64,000 nucleotides of DNA from Coenobita brevimanus (Eukaryota > Arthropoda > Malacostraca > Decapoda > Coenobitidae): the NCBI GenBank assembly GCA_032717465.1, contig CM064715.1:35084046-35148045 (forward strand). Reading direction: 5' to 3'. The translations under genes were made by a program, and so were the position numbers. The notes under the pieces were generated by a model. The model did not search any database and was not told where the DNA came from. It saw only the letters and a program-made list of their open reading frames with translations. Shown here one piece after another: positions 1 through 12,179 of the stretch. Numbering within the stretch: position 1 is the first letter of the stretch; the number at the start of each line of letters is the position of its first letter.

Positions 1-333
1 AACCCTTCCCCCCCTCCCACTCTAAATTTAGGCCACAACCTCCTGTCCATAGCTACGCAGGCCACACCTCCCCCGCCCCCCGTCCAAATCTACGCAGGCT
101 GAAGATGTTTAATCATGAGAGCAAACACGTCCACCTCGTACAGTAGCAACTGGCTAAAGGACGAAGGGAAGGAACGACCAAGGTGAGTGTTTGACCAACT
201 TTCATTCCCGGGTAGTTTTCACCTACGGAAATAAACAAACATAATCGTTTCCAGGATGCTTTACCTGACCTTGACCGCGGTAGGATACTTTCACCAAGGC
301 GAATGTACTAAAAAAAAAAAATGTAAGGCATAG

Positions 334-370
<37 letters not shown>

Positions 371-585
371 CTAATTTCTTCTTATTCTCTACAGCTACAT
401 TCACTCTACAGCTACAGTACCGGTAACTAAAATTAACACCACCACCACTATTACCTGATTTAAGAAACGTCTTTTCATAATAATATAGGACAAATTGAAA
501 TAAGATTTTGTGCTGAAGTGTGGTTCGTCACCGTCATTATAGAATTTGGGCAGAGCAAGAACAAACGTAAAACACACACACACAC

Positions 586-645
<60 letters not shown>
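1..645. repeat. Outer segment of the large inverted repeat, left side
   Basis: This segment is the reverse complement, with scattered mismatches, of 23262-23880: the polypyrimidine start, the (CT)n run near 337-365 and the (CA)n run at 572-644 all have partners there. It is separated from the main left arm by only about 70 bases (646-717), whereas its partner is separated from the main right arm by about 11.7 kb. The repeat may extend beyond the left edge of the window. Confidence 0.85.
572..644. repeat. (CA)n microsatellite
   Basis: About 36 CA units with one CG interruption. It sits at the edge of the outer inverted segment. At the paralogous place on the right (23262) the repeat abuts a SINE. 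Confidence 0.95.
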
Positions 646-1678
646 CATAAACTTGGTCATAAATTGCCTAGCTTTGTGTATCACTGTCTTAATATAATAT
701 GGAGAAACACTGAATCATGAAGGTCGGATTTGCGGAGCTCGCAGAAGTGATTTTGATTATTGAGTAAAAAGATAAAATAATTTTGTGTCTTGATTACTTG
801 TTTACAGAGAACTGGTGAGACAGGTCAGAGGTATTTTATTTACACTTTAGTGGCTTGATTAGGTTATGTTTACAGGGAGCTGGTAAGGTAGGTCAAAGAT
901 GTTTACAGATATTTATAAGTGATTCTTTTATGACAATGGCTGTAAAAGGGCAACATGCTATGGATTGGATAAAGGATGTAATTATGCTAAGTGGCACAGT
1001 AGATTTCGTAACGCCTCTTGCCTAGCGATTTATGCTGAATATAACACTTCAGTATCGTCTGTATGTTACTCATGCATACCCCGTCGAGATAATAACTATA
1101 CAGACAGCGTACACGAGAATGGTAAGGTGTTACAGCAAACTAGATCGCTGAGGAGAAGATGGTGCTAATCTTCCAGTGGCATCTAGAATATGACCTAAAA
1201 TGATGAGAGGTTCCCAGTAATGGTGATGATACTGGTCTTCGAAAGAGAGAGAAAGAGAGAGAGAGAGAGAACTGAAGGCTGAAAGCAGCAAGTTGAGGGT
1301 GAGGTATCCTGTGTACGTGTACTGGTGGTGTGCGTGATGACCGTGTGGGTTTATGTACATACAAAGTGTACACTCGCTGGTGAAATAAGCGCGAAGTGCC
1401 CGCACCTATTTGTTACTGTATTCTCTATTTAGTCGTAATAGTCAGTTTTCTCACTGGATTCTAAATAAGAAGTTATTTGCTGCATATAATAAGGAGGAAG
1501 ACAGTAGATTGTGGCAATGAGAGGACAGTGACTTTGGGACATGGGATGAATGACATTTGGCTACTTTGTAGAAGCTCACCATTAACAGTGAAACAATACT
1601 TGATGGAGAAAGTTACATATAGATCTTGCCAAGGCTTCTTCATTACTACACTATACATACAGGGTCTGCAATTGGGTA

Positions 1679-1679
1679 C

Positions 1680-1733
<54 letters not shown>
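1679..1733. repeat. (GT)n microsatellite, empty site of a SINE
   Basis: An uninterrupted GT run of about 27 units. The matching place in the right arm is a CA run split by the SINE at 8321-8576, so this is the unoccupied paralogous site. Confidence 0.9.
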
Positions 1734-1735
<2 letters not shown>

Positions 1736-2040
1736 CACTCGCAATTTCATACAAGTCTGCCACTGCTTCTTGACAGAGGACAGTTTTCTAGGTATTTGTG
1801 TCGAGCGTCATTCTAACATGTGATATAATAGTATGATTTAGATATTTCGTATGTTTTAGTTCAAGCATTTTATCATTTAAAAGTCATTACGGTGTGGAGT
1901 ACGACCGTATCTCTGAAACATAATCATTTCATCGTTAGTTCACATCTACAGTGGTAGAGAAATTAGTGCTACAGTCTAGGCTTTAGGTAAAACAAGCATT
2001 TATGTATTTTTTCATCGTTTCTCAGCCGATCACAATTCGA

Positions 2041-2434
2041 ATCCGATTATGGGAAAATTTTTCCCTACTAATACCGATAGAGATAATCAATTTTTGGCTG
2101 TCGATTTACAGCACTAACCACCGACCGGTTTTATTTAACTTATAACAGACGTTTAGCAGCGGAAAGGTTACTGAAAGCTATAGTCAACTCTTCTAGGTCG
2201 AAAAATATGTTCACAGTGTACAAAAATCGTTTGACGGAAGCAGTAACAAATCACTGGAGTGAAGTGGTTAAGAGATTATTTGTGACGGTCATTTATTCTC
2301 ACGAGGATTGTAAACTGAAGAGATGAAATTGTGGGAGTGGTTGATGATGATGATGATGGTTTAGTATTCCTGAAAGAATGCTTGTAGTAAAACAGTCTAA
2401 GAAGAATGGTGAAGGATGCGACGTAATAATGACG

Positions 2435-2478
<44 letters not shown>

Positions 2479-2953
2479 AGTAAAGATGCAAATTGCCTAG
2501 GAAGGTTAGAAAAGGTGAAGGACAGAGTAGAGAATCTTTTAGTATTAGCTCTACACGTTTTATCCTATTTTAATTGGGGCTAAAGTGGAACATCTTCGGT
2601 GTGTTATTCTGCTTAGCTTCTGGCGTTTTGTGTGAGCTGTTTTTCATGTGCCATTTCCACTAACTTTTCCTTGTGTTAAATGAGTGAATTTCCCATGAGC
2701 CATTTTCACTAACTTTTTCTTGTATTAAATGAGTGAATCTATTACTTTTTTATTAAATGTAATCTGGTGAAGACTTTGTCTTGTTTTTCCATATGTTGCT
2801 TCTTCAGTAATTTATCTACAAACTCATACCTATGATAGATGAAGGGAGGACTATATTAAAGTCAGTTATTTAGGTTGTATGTTTTCTTTTATGATCGATG
2901 AATATATGCAGTATTAGCTTTTTATGACTAGCTTTGGATTGATCTAGCTTCGT

Positions 2954-2989
<36 letters not shown>

Positions 2990-2990
2990 G
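2041..2990. repeat. Direct repeat copy 1 in the left arm
   Basis: From TCCGATTATGGGAAAATT onward the sequence recurs at 4157-5092 with few changes, including the (GAT)n run, an internal GT run near 2439-2476 and a terminal GT run near 2957-2988. The right arm holds a single copy (about 7040-8000). That single copy has copy 1's outer flank and copy 2's inner flank. Confidence 0.85.
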
Positions 2991-4086
2991 TGAGTCACCA
3001 CAATAGCTACATTTTTGGTTGGCATAGGCTACACTGAACCTAGACATGTTTTCATTTCACGGAGAGCGGTTTTAATCTGGATATATATAAGGATCAGTTT
3101 GGTCTACTAGTGTGTTAAATCCAATCTCTCAGCATCGACAGCAGGTGTATTTTTCCACTATGCACTAACTCTCTGTTGGCTAATGATCAAAATGTTACGT
3201 ACTTTGAGTCACAAAAGTATCGGTACTCAGGGGTCCAGTGGTTACCGAAAACATTCAAACAACTGCTTACATTACCAACGTCACATTTTGTATGAACAGT
3301 GTTTATATAAACATACCATTTGCTAAATGTTTGCATGAGAATATTGTTAGTTGGTGACATATGACACTTCCGGGTGATATTCCTACCAGCGTGTGGTAGG
3401 TCGGAAACTAATATTTCAATGACATTCGTTCTGTGGTCCAAAATGTTTCACGCATACTGTGCACCGATACCTTTGTGAGCCATAGCACGTTTAAATACAA
3501 ATGTTGTTTAATTCTATGGCTAATGGCCAGTCGGCCGAGATTTTACATACGGTACGGAACTTTGAAGTACTCGAAAAAATGTATTTTTATATAGTAATGA
3601 CCAGAAGCCTGTATATGTTATGCGTTTCATATCTCGTTAAATCACCATGATCTGGCTTAGATTTAGAAGCTGTTCTATGTTTACTGTTTGTCTTATGGAT
3701 TAGTGTTCCGTACTTTTAGGGGAACAAAAGTTATGGTAAGTCCTTTATGCTTCCTATTACTTTGCCCAGTTCTCATTTTGTAGCTTCTTTGTAATAAAAA
3801 TCCAAATATAAAAACTAAAGGAATTGTTATTCTATGTAATTTTATATATTTATATAGATATTTTTTTAAGTTAAACAGAATTAGATTTGCAAGTAACGAC
3901 CAAGTAGGCACTAATTTCCATAAACTCTAAGAAATGCAACGATAATTAAATCGTTTATTATTTAATCGCAATCATTTTACATAACATTAATAGAAAATAA
4001 GTGAAAAGAAAACCTTTTCTTCCCACAGCTCTTGTACCATCGAATGTAGACATTAAGGTTAAATCATATCATCGATGGAACACCGC

Positions 4087-4117
<31 letters not shown>

Positions 4118-4156
4118 ACACTCGCAAGTTCATACAAATCTGCCACTGCTTCTTGA
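2991..4156. other. Spacer between the two direct repeat copies
   Basis: No coding sequence or known element is recognised. The last part (4091-4156) contains a GT run followed by about 40 bases that also occur at 1734-1775. The second copy therefore joins that segment directly to the repeat body and skips about 260 bases. Confidence 0.6.
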
Positions 4157-4554
4157 ATCCGATTATCGGAAAAATTTTTCCCTACCAATACCGATAGCGA
4201 TATTAATCGATTTTTGGCTGTCGATTTACAGCACTAACCACCGACCGGTTTTATTTAACTTATAACAGACGTTTAGCAGCGGAAAGGTTACTGAAAGCTA
4301 TAGTCAACTCTTCCAGGTCGAAAAATCTGTTCACAGTTTACAAAAATCGTATGATGGAAGCAGTAACAAATCACTGGAGTGAAGTGGTTAAGAGATTATT
4401 TGTGACGGTCATTTATTCTCACGAGGATTGTAAACTGAAGAGATGAAATTGTGGGAGTGGTTGATGATGATGATGATGGTTTAGTATTCCTGAAAGAATG
4501 CTTGTAGTAAAACAGTCTAAGAAGAATGGTGAAGGATGCGACGTAATAATGACG

Positions 4555-4588
<34 letters not shown>

Positions 4589-5033
4589 AGTAAAGATGCA
4601 AATTGCCTAGGAAGGTTAGAAAAGGTGAAGGACAGAGTAGAGAATCTTTTAGTATTAGCTCTACACGTTTTATCTTATTTTAATTGGGGCTAAAGTGGAA
4701 CATCTTCGGTGTGTTATTCTGCTTAGCTTCTGGCATTTTGTGTGAGCTGTTTTTCATGTGCCATTTTCACTAACGTTTCCTCGTGTTAAATGAGTGAATT
4801 TCCCATGAGCCATTTTCACTAACTTTTTCTTGTATTAAATGAGTGAATCTATTACTTTTTTATTTAATGTAATCTGGTGAAGCCTTTGTCTTGTTTTTCC
4901 ATATGTTGCTTCTTCAGTAGTTTATCCACAAACTCATACGTGTGATAGATGAAGGGAGGACTATATTAAATTCAGTTATTTAAGTTGTGTGTTTTCTTTT
5001 AAGATTGATGGATATATGCAATATTAGCTTCGT

Positions 5034-5092
<59 letters not shown>
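4157..5092. repeat. Direct repeat copy 2 in the left arm
   Basis: Second copy of 2041-2990. It ends in a longer GT run (5036-5092, about 28 units) than copy 1. The internal GT run is at 4557-4587. Confidence 0.85.
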
Positions 5093-5094
<2 letters not shown>

Positions 5095-6000
5095 CCATCT
5101 TTAGTTGTTTTTATTCCTTAACTATTTTCTGTGATATGTGAATGAATAGATTACCTCATGAACTTGCTAAGGACTGTTATACCTTTATCTTGCACTGTAT
5201 GGTGTATGCTGTTTCCTCCACGGCTTTTTCGCTTACTCTCCTGTGATGTATGATGTGGCTGTATTGCCTTTTCATTGATTAGTTTATGATTGGTTAGCTC
5301 TGTATTTGCTTCATGTGATGTATAATGTTTCTTTCGTTACTTTACTACTGATTCTCCCCTCTATGATGAATAGCATTATACAGAGTGGCCTTGGATTAGC
5401 TCTCTTATGGCCTTAAGCGGTGTTCGTTTTTGTAGCCATTTTAGGATTTTTTTTTTTTTTGCTAAAAAATAAACAGCTTTAATTTGAGAAGCCTGGTCTT
5501 GCTATTGTGTGGTATGTGTTGCTTGTTTAGGTTTTTGATCTTAAATTTGGCTTTCGGTTGTCTTATTATTATTTGTTTTTCTTGGAGAGAGCAATCTCGC
5601 GGATTCTCTCCTTTGGTTCCTTCTTCCTTGCATAAAAAAACAGGTAAGTCGAATAGTTTGTGCAATAGCTTTTGTGATAAATGAATGAAACGATAAGCTC
5701 AGTGGGTAGCTTAAAGTTGGTATAGCTTTGTCTTGGCCTGTCTTTTGCTTGCTGTTCTTGCTTTGTAACAAGCTCTCCTATATAATTAATGAATGAATAT
5801 ATTATCTTTTTTATTAGCTTTTGAATGATATAGAATTGTATTTACATGTGTGGTATATGCAGTTACTTGTGTACCTTTTTTACTAACTCAGTTTCGCTCG
5901 ATGGGTAGGTAGATACAGTACAGTATAAAGTTTGTTTTAATCAATTAACTTTTTCAGCGATTTAATTCTACCGATATAACTCTTGTCCTTTGCCTTGTTG

Positions 6001-6082
6001 TGTGTGTGTGTGTGTGACACGGATATGTGTGTTAAGGTGTGTATAAGCACGATTATAAACATATATCAGCAGATTTGTATAG

Positions 6083-6119
<37 letters not shown>
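6001..6119. repeat. Loop of the large palindrome with a CA microsatellite
   Basis: The short non-paired centre contains a few GT units, about 60 bases of unique sequence and the start of a (CA)n run (6085-6128). It separates the two arms and shows no gene. Confidence 0.75.
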
Positions 6120-6130
<11 letters not shown>

Positions 6131-7537
6131 GGCAAACGACAAGAGTTATATCACTGAAAAAGTTAATTGATTAAAACAAACTTTATACTGTACTGTATCT
6201 ACCTACCCATCGAGCGAAATTGAGTTAGTAAAAAAGGTACACAAGTAACTGCACATACCACACATGTAAATACAATTCTATATCATTCAAAAGCTAATAA
6301 AAAAGATAATATATTCATTCATTAATTATATAGGAGAGCTTGTTACAAAGCAAGAACAGCAAGCAAAAGACAGGCCAAGACAAAGCTATACCAACTTTAA
6401 GCTACCCACTGAGCTTATCGTTTCATTCATTTATCACAAAAGCTATTGCACAAACTATTCGACTTACCTGTTTTTTTATGCAAGGAAGAAGGAACCAAAG
6501 GAGAGAATCCGCGAGATTGCTCTCTCCAAGAAAAACAAATAATAATAAGACAACCGAAAGCCAAATTTAAGATCAAAAACCTAAACAAGCAACACATACC
6601 ACACAATAGCAAGACCAAGCTTCTCAAATTAAAGCTGTTTATTTTTTAGCAAAAAAAAAATAAAAATAAAAAAAAATAAAATGGCTACAAAAACGAACAC
6701 CGTTTAAGGCCATTAGAGAGCTAATCCAAGGCCACTCTGTATAATGTCATTCATCATAGAAGGGAGAATCAGTAGTAAAGTAACGAAAGAAACATTATAC
6801 ATCACATGAAGCAAATACAGAGCTAACCAATCATAAACTAATCAATGAAAAGGCAATACAGCCACATCATACATCACAGGAGAGTAAGCGAAAAAGCCGT
6901 GGAGGAAACAGCATACACCATACAGTGCAAGATAAAGGTATAACAGTCCTTAGCAAGTTCATGAGGCAATCTATTCATTCACATATCACAGAAAATAGTT
7001 AAGGAATAAAAACAACTAAAGATGGAAACACACACACACATACACACACACAAGTACGCAATACGAAGCTAGCCCAGTCCAAAGCTAGTCATAAAAAGCT
7101 AATATTGCATATATCCATCAATCTTAAATGAAAACATACAACCTAAATAACTGAATTTAATATAGTCCTCCCTTCATCTACCACACGTATGAGTTTGTAG
7201 ATAAATTACTGAAGAAGCAACATATGGAAAAACAAGACAAAGGCTTCACCAGATTACATTAAATAAAAAAGTAATAGATTCACTCATTTAATACAAGAAA
7301 AAGTTAGTGAAAATGGCTCATGGGAAATTCACTCATTTAACACAAGGAAAAGTTAGTGGAAATGGCGCATGAAAAACAGCTCACACAAAATGCCAGAAGC
7401 TAAGCAGAATAACACACCGAAGATGTTCCACTTTAGCCCCAATTAAAATAAGATAAAACGTGTAGAGCTAATACTAAAAGATTCTCTACTCTGTCCTTCA
7501 CCTTTTCTAACCTTCCTAGGCAATTTGCATCTTTACT

Positions 7538-7539
<2 letters not shown>

Positions 7540-7595
<56 letters not shown>
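7540..7595. repeat. (CA)n microsatellite
   Basis: About 28 CA units, the mirror partner of the GT runs at 2439-2476 and 4557-4587. Repeat length differs at all three paralogous positions. Confidence 0.9.
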
Positions 7596-7597
<2 letters not shown>

Positions 7598-8274
7598 CGT
7601 CATTATTACGTCGCATCCTTCACCATTCTTCTTAGACTGTTTTACTACAAGCATTCTTTCAGGAACACTAAACCATCATCATCATCATCAACCACTCCCA
7701 CAATTTCATCTCTTCAGTTTATAATCCTCGTGAGAATAAATGACCGTCACAAATAATCTTAACCACTTCACTCCAGTGATTTGTTACTGCTTCCATCATA
7801 CGATTTTTGTAAACTGTGAACAGATTTTTCGAACTAGAAGAGTTGACTATACTGTAGCTTTCAGTAACCTTTCCGCTGCTAAACGTCTGTTAAAAGTTAA
7901 ATAAAACCGGTCGGTGGTTAGTGCTGTAAATCGACAGCCAAAAATCGAGTAATATCTCTATCGGTATTGGTAGGGAAATTTTTTTCCCGTAATCGGATTC
8001 GAATCGTGATCGGCTGAGAAACGATGAAAAATACATAAATGCTTGTTTTACCTAGAGCCTAGACTGTTGCACTAATTTCTCTACCACTGTAGATGTGAGA
8101 TAAGGTCGTAATCCACACCGTAATGACTTTTAAATTATAAAATGTTTGAACTAAAACATACGAAATATCTAAATCATACTAATATATCACATGTTAGAAT
8201 GACGCTCGACACAAATACCTAGAAAACTGTCTTCTGTCAAGAAGCAGTGGCAGACTTGTATGAACTTGCGAGTG

Positions 8275-8320
<46 letters not shown>

Positions 8321-8321
<1 letters not shown>

Positions 8322-8576
8322 GCTCCCTGGTGCAGTGGTCACGTTCTCGCTTGCCAACTGGTGGACGGGAGTTCACGCCTCGCTCAGGTTGCGAAAAGTT
8401 TCACTGACGAAGTGGGTGGTTACTGTCCCCCTAGAGCAAGGGGACGGGTGTGTGCTTGTGTGAAGGTCACAGCCTTGCCCTTAGATCGGACTATATGAGC
8501 TCTCAGTTCCCTTTCGGGAGGGTAAAAGCTGACGATCACGACCATCAAGTGATCCTGACCGACCCGGTGAATTACA
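8321..8576 (+). mobile_element. tRNA-derived SINE inserted in a CA microsatellite
   Basis: The head has a tRNA-like box A region (GGTGCAGTGG) and a degenerate box B (GGAGTTCACGCCTC) about 40 bases later, the spacing expected of a Pol III internal promoter. The body runs to GTGAATTACAC. A (CA)n run (8276-8320) lies directly upstream and CGCACACA follows. A second copy in the opposite orientation lies at 23005-23261. The left arm (1679-1733) shows the same locus without the SINE, so it inserted after the arms were duplicated or was lost from one arm. Confidence 0.8.
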
Positions 8577-8909
8577 CGCACACAAGTGCCCAATTGCAGA
8601 CCCTGTATGTATAGTGTAGTAATGAAGAAGTCTTGGCAAGATCTATATGTAACTTTCTCCATCAAGTATTGTTTCACTGTTAATGGTGAGCTTCTACAAA
8701 GTAGCCAAATGTCATTCATCCCATGTCCAAGAGTAACTGTCCTCTCATTGCCACATTCTACTGTCTTCCTCCTTACTACATGCAGCAAATAACTTCTTAT
8801 TTAGAATCCAGTGAGAAAACTGACTATTACGACTAAATAGAGAATACAGTAACAAATAGGTGCGGGCATTTCGCGCTTATTTCACCAGCGAGTGTACACT
8901 TTGTATGTA

Positions 8910-9341
8910 CAGTCACTCATAAAAGAAAAGACCCCCCCTGCGTTAGAGGCAATATAACTCGGGGTATTCAGTGTTGGTAACAGTGTATTTGACGTCAGCC
9001 ATATGGAGGGATGAGGAGGGGTGTTTGAGAGGAGGGCGGAGTTAATCTGCACGAAACACTGCTTCAATCCACATATCTAGTCAAACATACATTATATCTG
9101 ATTTGTTATGTTGTCCTTCACACAAAATTAACTTTATGCTACAAGAACAAAGAACTTTCAGGTGATAACACAATCCCATACCCGAAACATTTATGCAGTA
9201 ATGCCGCACACCTTCATAAATCCCACCCTCTCATTCTCACCCTCACCCAGTCTCACCTTACTCTCACCTTCACTCTCTCTCACACTTTCAGCCTCACTCG
9301 CACTCTCACCCTAACTGTCACTGTCACTACCACTATCAACG

Positions 9342-9378
<37 letters not shown>

Positions 9379-9729
9379 GGTTTAGCCGACGAAGCACAGT
9401 ACTGCCATCGCACACATGATCACACATTAATGAGGTGTGTGGCCACCGCAGATGTGCAGTAAAACTGTCAATCATATAAAGATAAACCTGGTTCTTAATA
9501 AGTTGATAAGGTATCACTTTAATCTATCCCAGACATTGTTTGAAACCAGATATTGGGAAGGGAGGATTAGAAGGCACGGAGTGGTTCGTGGCAACCATGT
9601 CTGTTATCAGATTCTAGGTTGTTGGATTCTGGGTTATCAGATTCAAGGTTTTATTTATAATGGCAGGCTACCTTGGTTATAGATATACCATTATAATGTA
9701 TAACCACATAATAATCAGTGTAATCTATA

Positions 9730-9774
<45 letters not shown>

Positions 9775-10018
9775 TAGGTATTACTTGGCTATTTATACAC
9801 AAGTCCAGTAATAACACACTATGAGGAAATAATGAAATAAAAATTATGACAAGTGTTATAGAGCCATAAATTGCACCATATAGTATGCTATACGGAACAG
9901 TGAACTATTAATTATAAACGACTTTACCAATACAGTAAAAGGGATGACTTAAGTCGAGAGTATACTGCATTCCTGTATTCCTCAACATTCCTCCACGGCT
10001 CGGAAATCCCCCCCCCCC

Positions 10019-10054
<36 letters not shown>

Positions 10055-10872
10055 TATAGATTACACTGAGTATTATGTGGTTATACATTATAATGGTATA
10101 TCTATAACCAAGGTAGCCTGCCATTATAAATAAAACCTTGAATCTGATAACCCAGAATCCAACAACCTAGAATCTGATAACAGACATGGTTGCCACGAAC
10201 CACTCCGTGCCTTCTAATCCTCCCTTCCCAATATCTGGTTTCAAACAATGTCTGGGATAGATTAAAGTGATACCTTATCAACTTATTAAGAACCAGGTTT
10301 ATCTTTATATGATTGACAGTTTTACTGCACATCTGCGGTGGCCACACACCTCATTAATGTGTGATCATGTGTGTGATGGCAGTACTGTGCTTCGTCGGCT
10401 AAACGGACCAGAGAGAGAGAGAGAGAGAGTGACGTTGATAGTGGTAGTGACAGTGACAGTTAGGGTGAGAGTGCGAGTGAGGCTGAAAGTGTGAGAGTGT
10501 GAGAGAGAGTGAAGGTGAGAGTAAGGTGAGACTGGGTGAGGGTGAGAATGAGAGGGTGGGATTTATGAAGGTGTGCGGCATTACTGCATAAATGTTTCGG
10601 GTATGGGATTGTGTTATCACCTGAAAGTTCTTTGTTCTTGTAGCATAAAGTTAATTTTGTGTGAAGGACAACATAACAAATCAGATATAATGTATGTTTG
10701 ATTCGAAATGTGGATTGAAGCAGTGTTTCGTGCAGATTAACTCCGCCCTCCTCTCAAACACCCCTCCTCATCCCCCCATATGGCTGACGTCAAATACACT
10801 GTTACCAACACTGAATACCCCGAGTTATATTGCCTCTAAAGCAGGGGGGGTCTTTTCTTTTATGAGTGACTG
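8910..10872. mobile_element. Foldback TA-flanked element (Tc1/mariner-like ends)
   Basis: The element begins CAGTCACTCATAAAAG and ends with the exact inverse, and is flanked by TA on both sides (8908-8909, 10873-10874). Its terminal inverted repeats are enormous: about 860 bases on each side (8910-9770 and 10020-10872) around a core with GT, C-rich and CA runs. The left arm of the large palindrome has the uninterrupted site near 1350 with a single TA. CAGT-type ends with TA target duplication fit the Tc1/mariner superfamily. No transposase is encoded, so it is non-autonomous. Mirror-image open frames of 81 and 68 codons inside it are by-products of the duplication. Confidence 0.85.
9731..9772. 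repeat. (GT)n microsatellite in the foldback core
   Basis: About 21 GT units at the inner end of the left terminal repeat. The shorter CA run at 10023-10052 is its partner. Confidence 0.9.
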
Positions 10873-11512
10873 TACATAAACCCACACGGTCATCACACAC
10901 ACCACCAGTACACGTACACAGGATACCTCACCCTCAACTTGCTGCTTTCGGCCTTCAGTTCTCTCTCTCTCTCTCTCTCTCTTTCGAAGACCAGTATCAT
11001 CACCATTACTGGGAACCTCTCATCATTTTAGGTCATATTCTAGATGCCACTGGAAGATTAGTACTATCTTCTCCTCAGCGATCTAGTTTGCTATAACACC
11101 TTACCATTCTCGTGTATGCTGTCTGTATAGTTATTGTCTCGACGGGGTATGCACGAGTAACATACAGACGATACTGAAGTGTTATATTCAGCATAAATCG
11201 CTAGGCAAGAGGCGTTACGAAATCTACTGTGCCACTTAACATAATTACATCCTTTATCCAATCCATAGCATGTTGCCCTTTTACAGCCATTGTGTCAAAA
11301 GAATCACTTGTAAATATCTGTAAACATTCTTGACCTATCTTACCAGCTCCCTGTAAACATAACCTAATCAAGCCACTAAAGTGTAAATAAAATACCTCTG
11401 ACCTGTCTCACCAGTTCTCTGTAAACAAGTAATCAAGACACAAAATTATTTTATCTTTTTACTCAATAATCAAAATCACTTCTGCGAGCTCCGCAAATCC
11501 GACCTTCAAGAT

Positions 11513-12172
11513 TTCCCGATGTCACTAACCAAGGAGAAACTGCCACTCTTCACCAGATTATTTAATTTTCAAAATCAAAGTCGGTCTACTAAACTCCGTT
11601 CATTTTATGTGCCCTCTGTGTCACTAAAAGGAAGAGAGAAATTATAACAACATTATTTTAGTCACTGCCACAAGGAAGAGAGGTTGTATTATAGTCAAGG
11701 AAGATAAAGAAATGGTAGGCTGAGTCTACCATCCCGATTTGGGGACAGTTATTATTCTTTCCCTCCTTAAATATCGATAGGCTTTATTTTACATCCATTT
11801 CATGTATGTGTCAATGAAAACAAAATAAACAGTGTTGTGAGAAACATGTAATGAATCTTCATTAAGAAATATTAGAACGACATGGCTAAAGATCGTACGT
11901 TACGATTATAAACAACAAACTCACTTGTGTATACTGCCCCGCTGGACCTACTGTACAAAGATCATGGAAAACCGTTGCAGAGAAAAATGGACAGTGCCAA
12001 GACTGAAGTATTTCCTGAAGTCTAGAGGAATACCCTGTTCAGGGTACACAACTGGCGTGTTGAGTTTTTGTACAGTATTTTGGAGCCCTCGGCATCGTCG
12101 GATTTCGGCCGGTTGTCTCGTCTCTGCATGATTTCGGCTTTAAACACTGTTCTTTTAGAAAGCTAAATTATA
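11513..12172. other. Unassigned DNA left of the Gypsy element
   Basis: About 660 bases of A+T-rich sequence with no recognisable gene or repeat and no partner in the left palindrome arm. It separates the right arm's end from the 5' LTR. Confidence 0.5.
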
Positions 12173-12179
12173 CGTAAAA

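Larger units (their letters stand above)
718..6000. repeat. Left arm of the large inverted repeat
   Basis: Read in reverse complement, this stretch matches 6120-11512 almost end to end. Both arms share the outer boundary motif AAGGTCGGATTTGCGGAGCT and the inner boundary near CTTTGCCTTG next to a GT/CA run. Mismatches are scattered and several indels are visible, so the arms are old copies rather than a read artefact. No convincing gene is present. Short open frames here (for example near 5460-5770) recur mirror-wise in the other arm simply because the DNA is duplicated. The left arm contains a direct duplication (copies at 2041-2990 and 4157-5092) that the right arm has only once. Confidence 0.9.
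6120..11512. repeat. Right arm of the large inverted repeat
   Basis: Reverse complement of 718-6000. It carries two insertions absent from the left arm (SINE at 8321-8576 and foldback element at 8910-10872) and one fewer copy of the left arm's direct repeat. It ends at 11512, where the match breaks off. The next matching piece on this side begins only at 23262. Confidence 0.9.

Noticed and set aside
401..1823. Open frames made of alternating Cys-Val or Thr-His
   Set aside because: They are translations of GT/CA microsatellites and have no other protein-like content. The same applies to similar frames elsewhere in the window.
5462..6649. Mirror pairs of 60-80-codon frames near the palindrome centre
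   Set aside because: They are the same DNA read in each arm, overlap in several frames, and have no start context, domain or splice evidence.
8321..8400. tRNA gene
   Set aside because: Box A and B are degenerate, no cloverleaf with anticodon stem could be drawn, and a long SINE body follows.
718..11512. Palindrome as a sequencing or assembly fold-back artefact
   Set aside because: The arms differ by many substitutions and by clean insertions with target duplications, which a fold-back read would not create.
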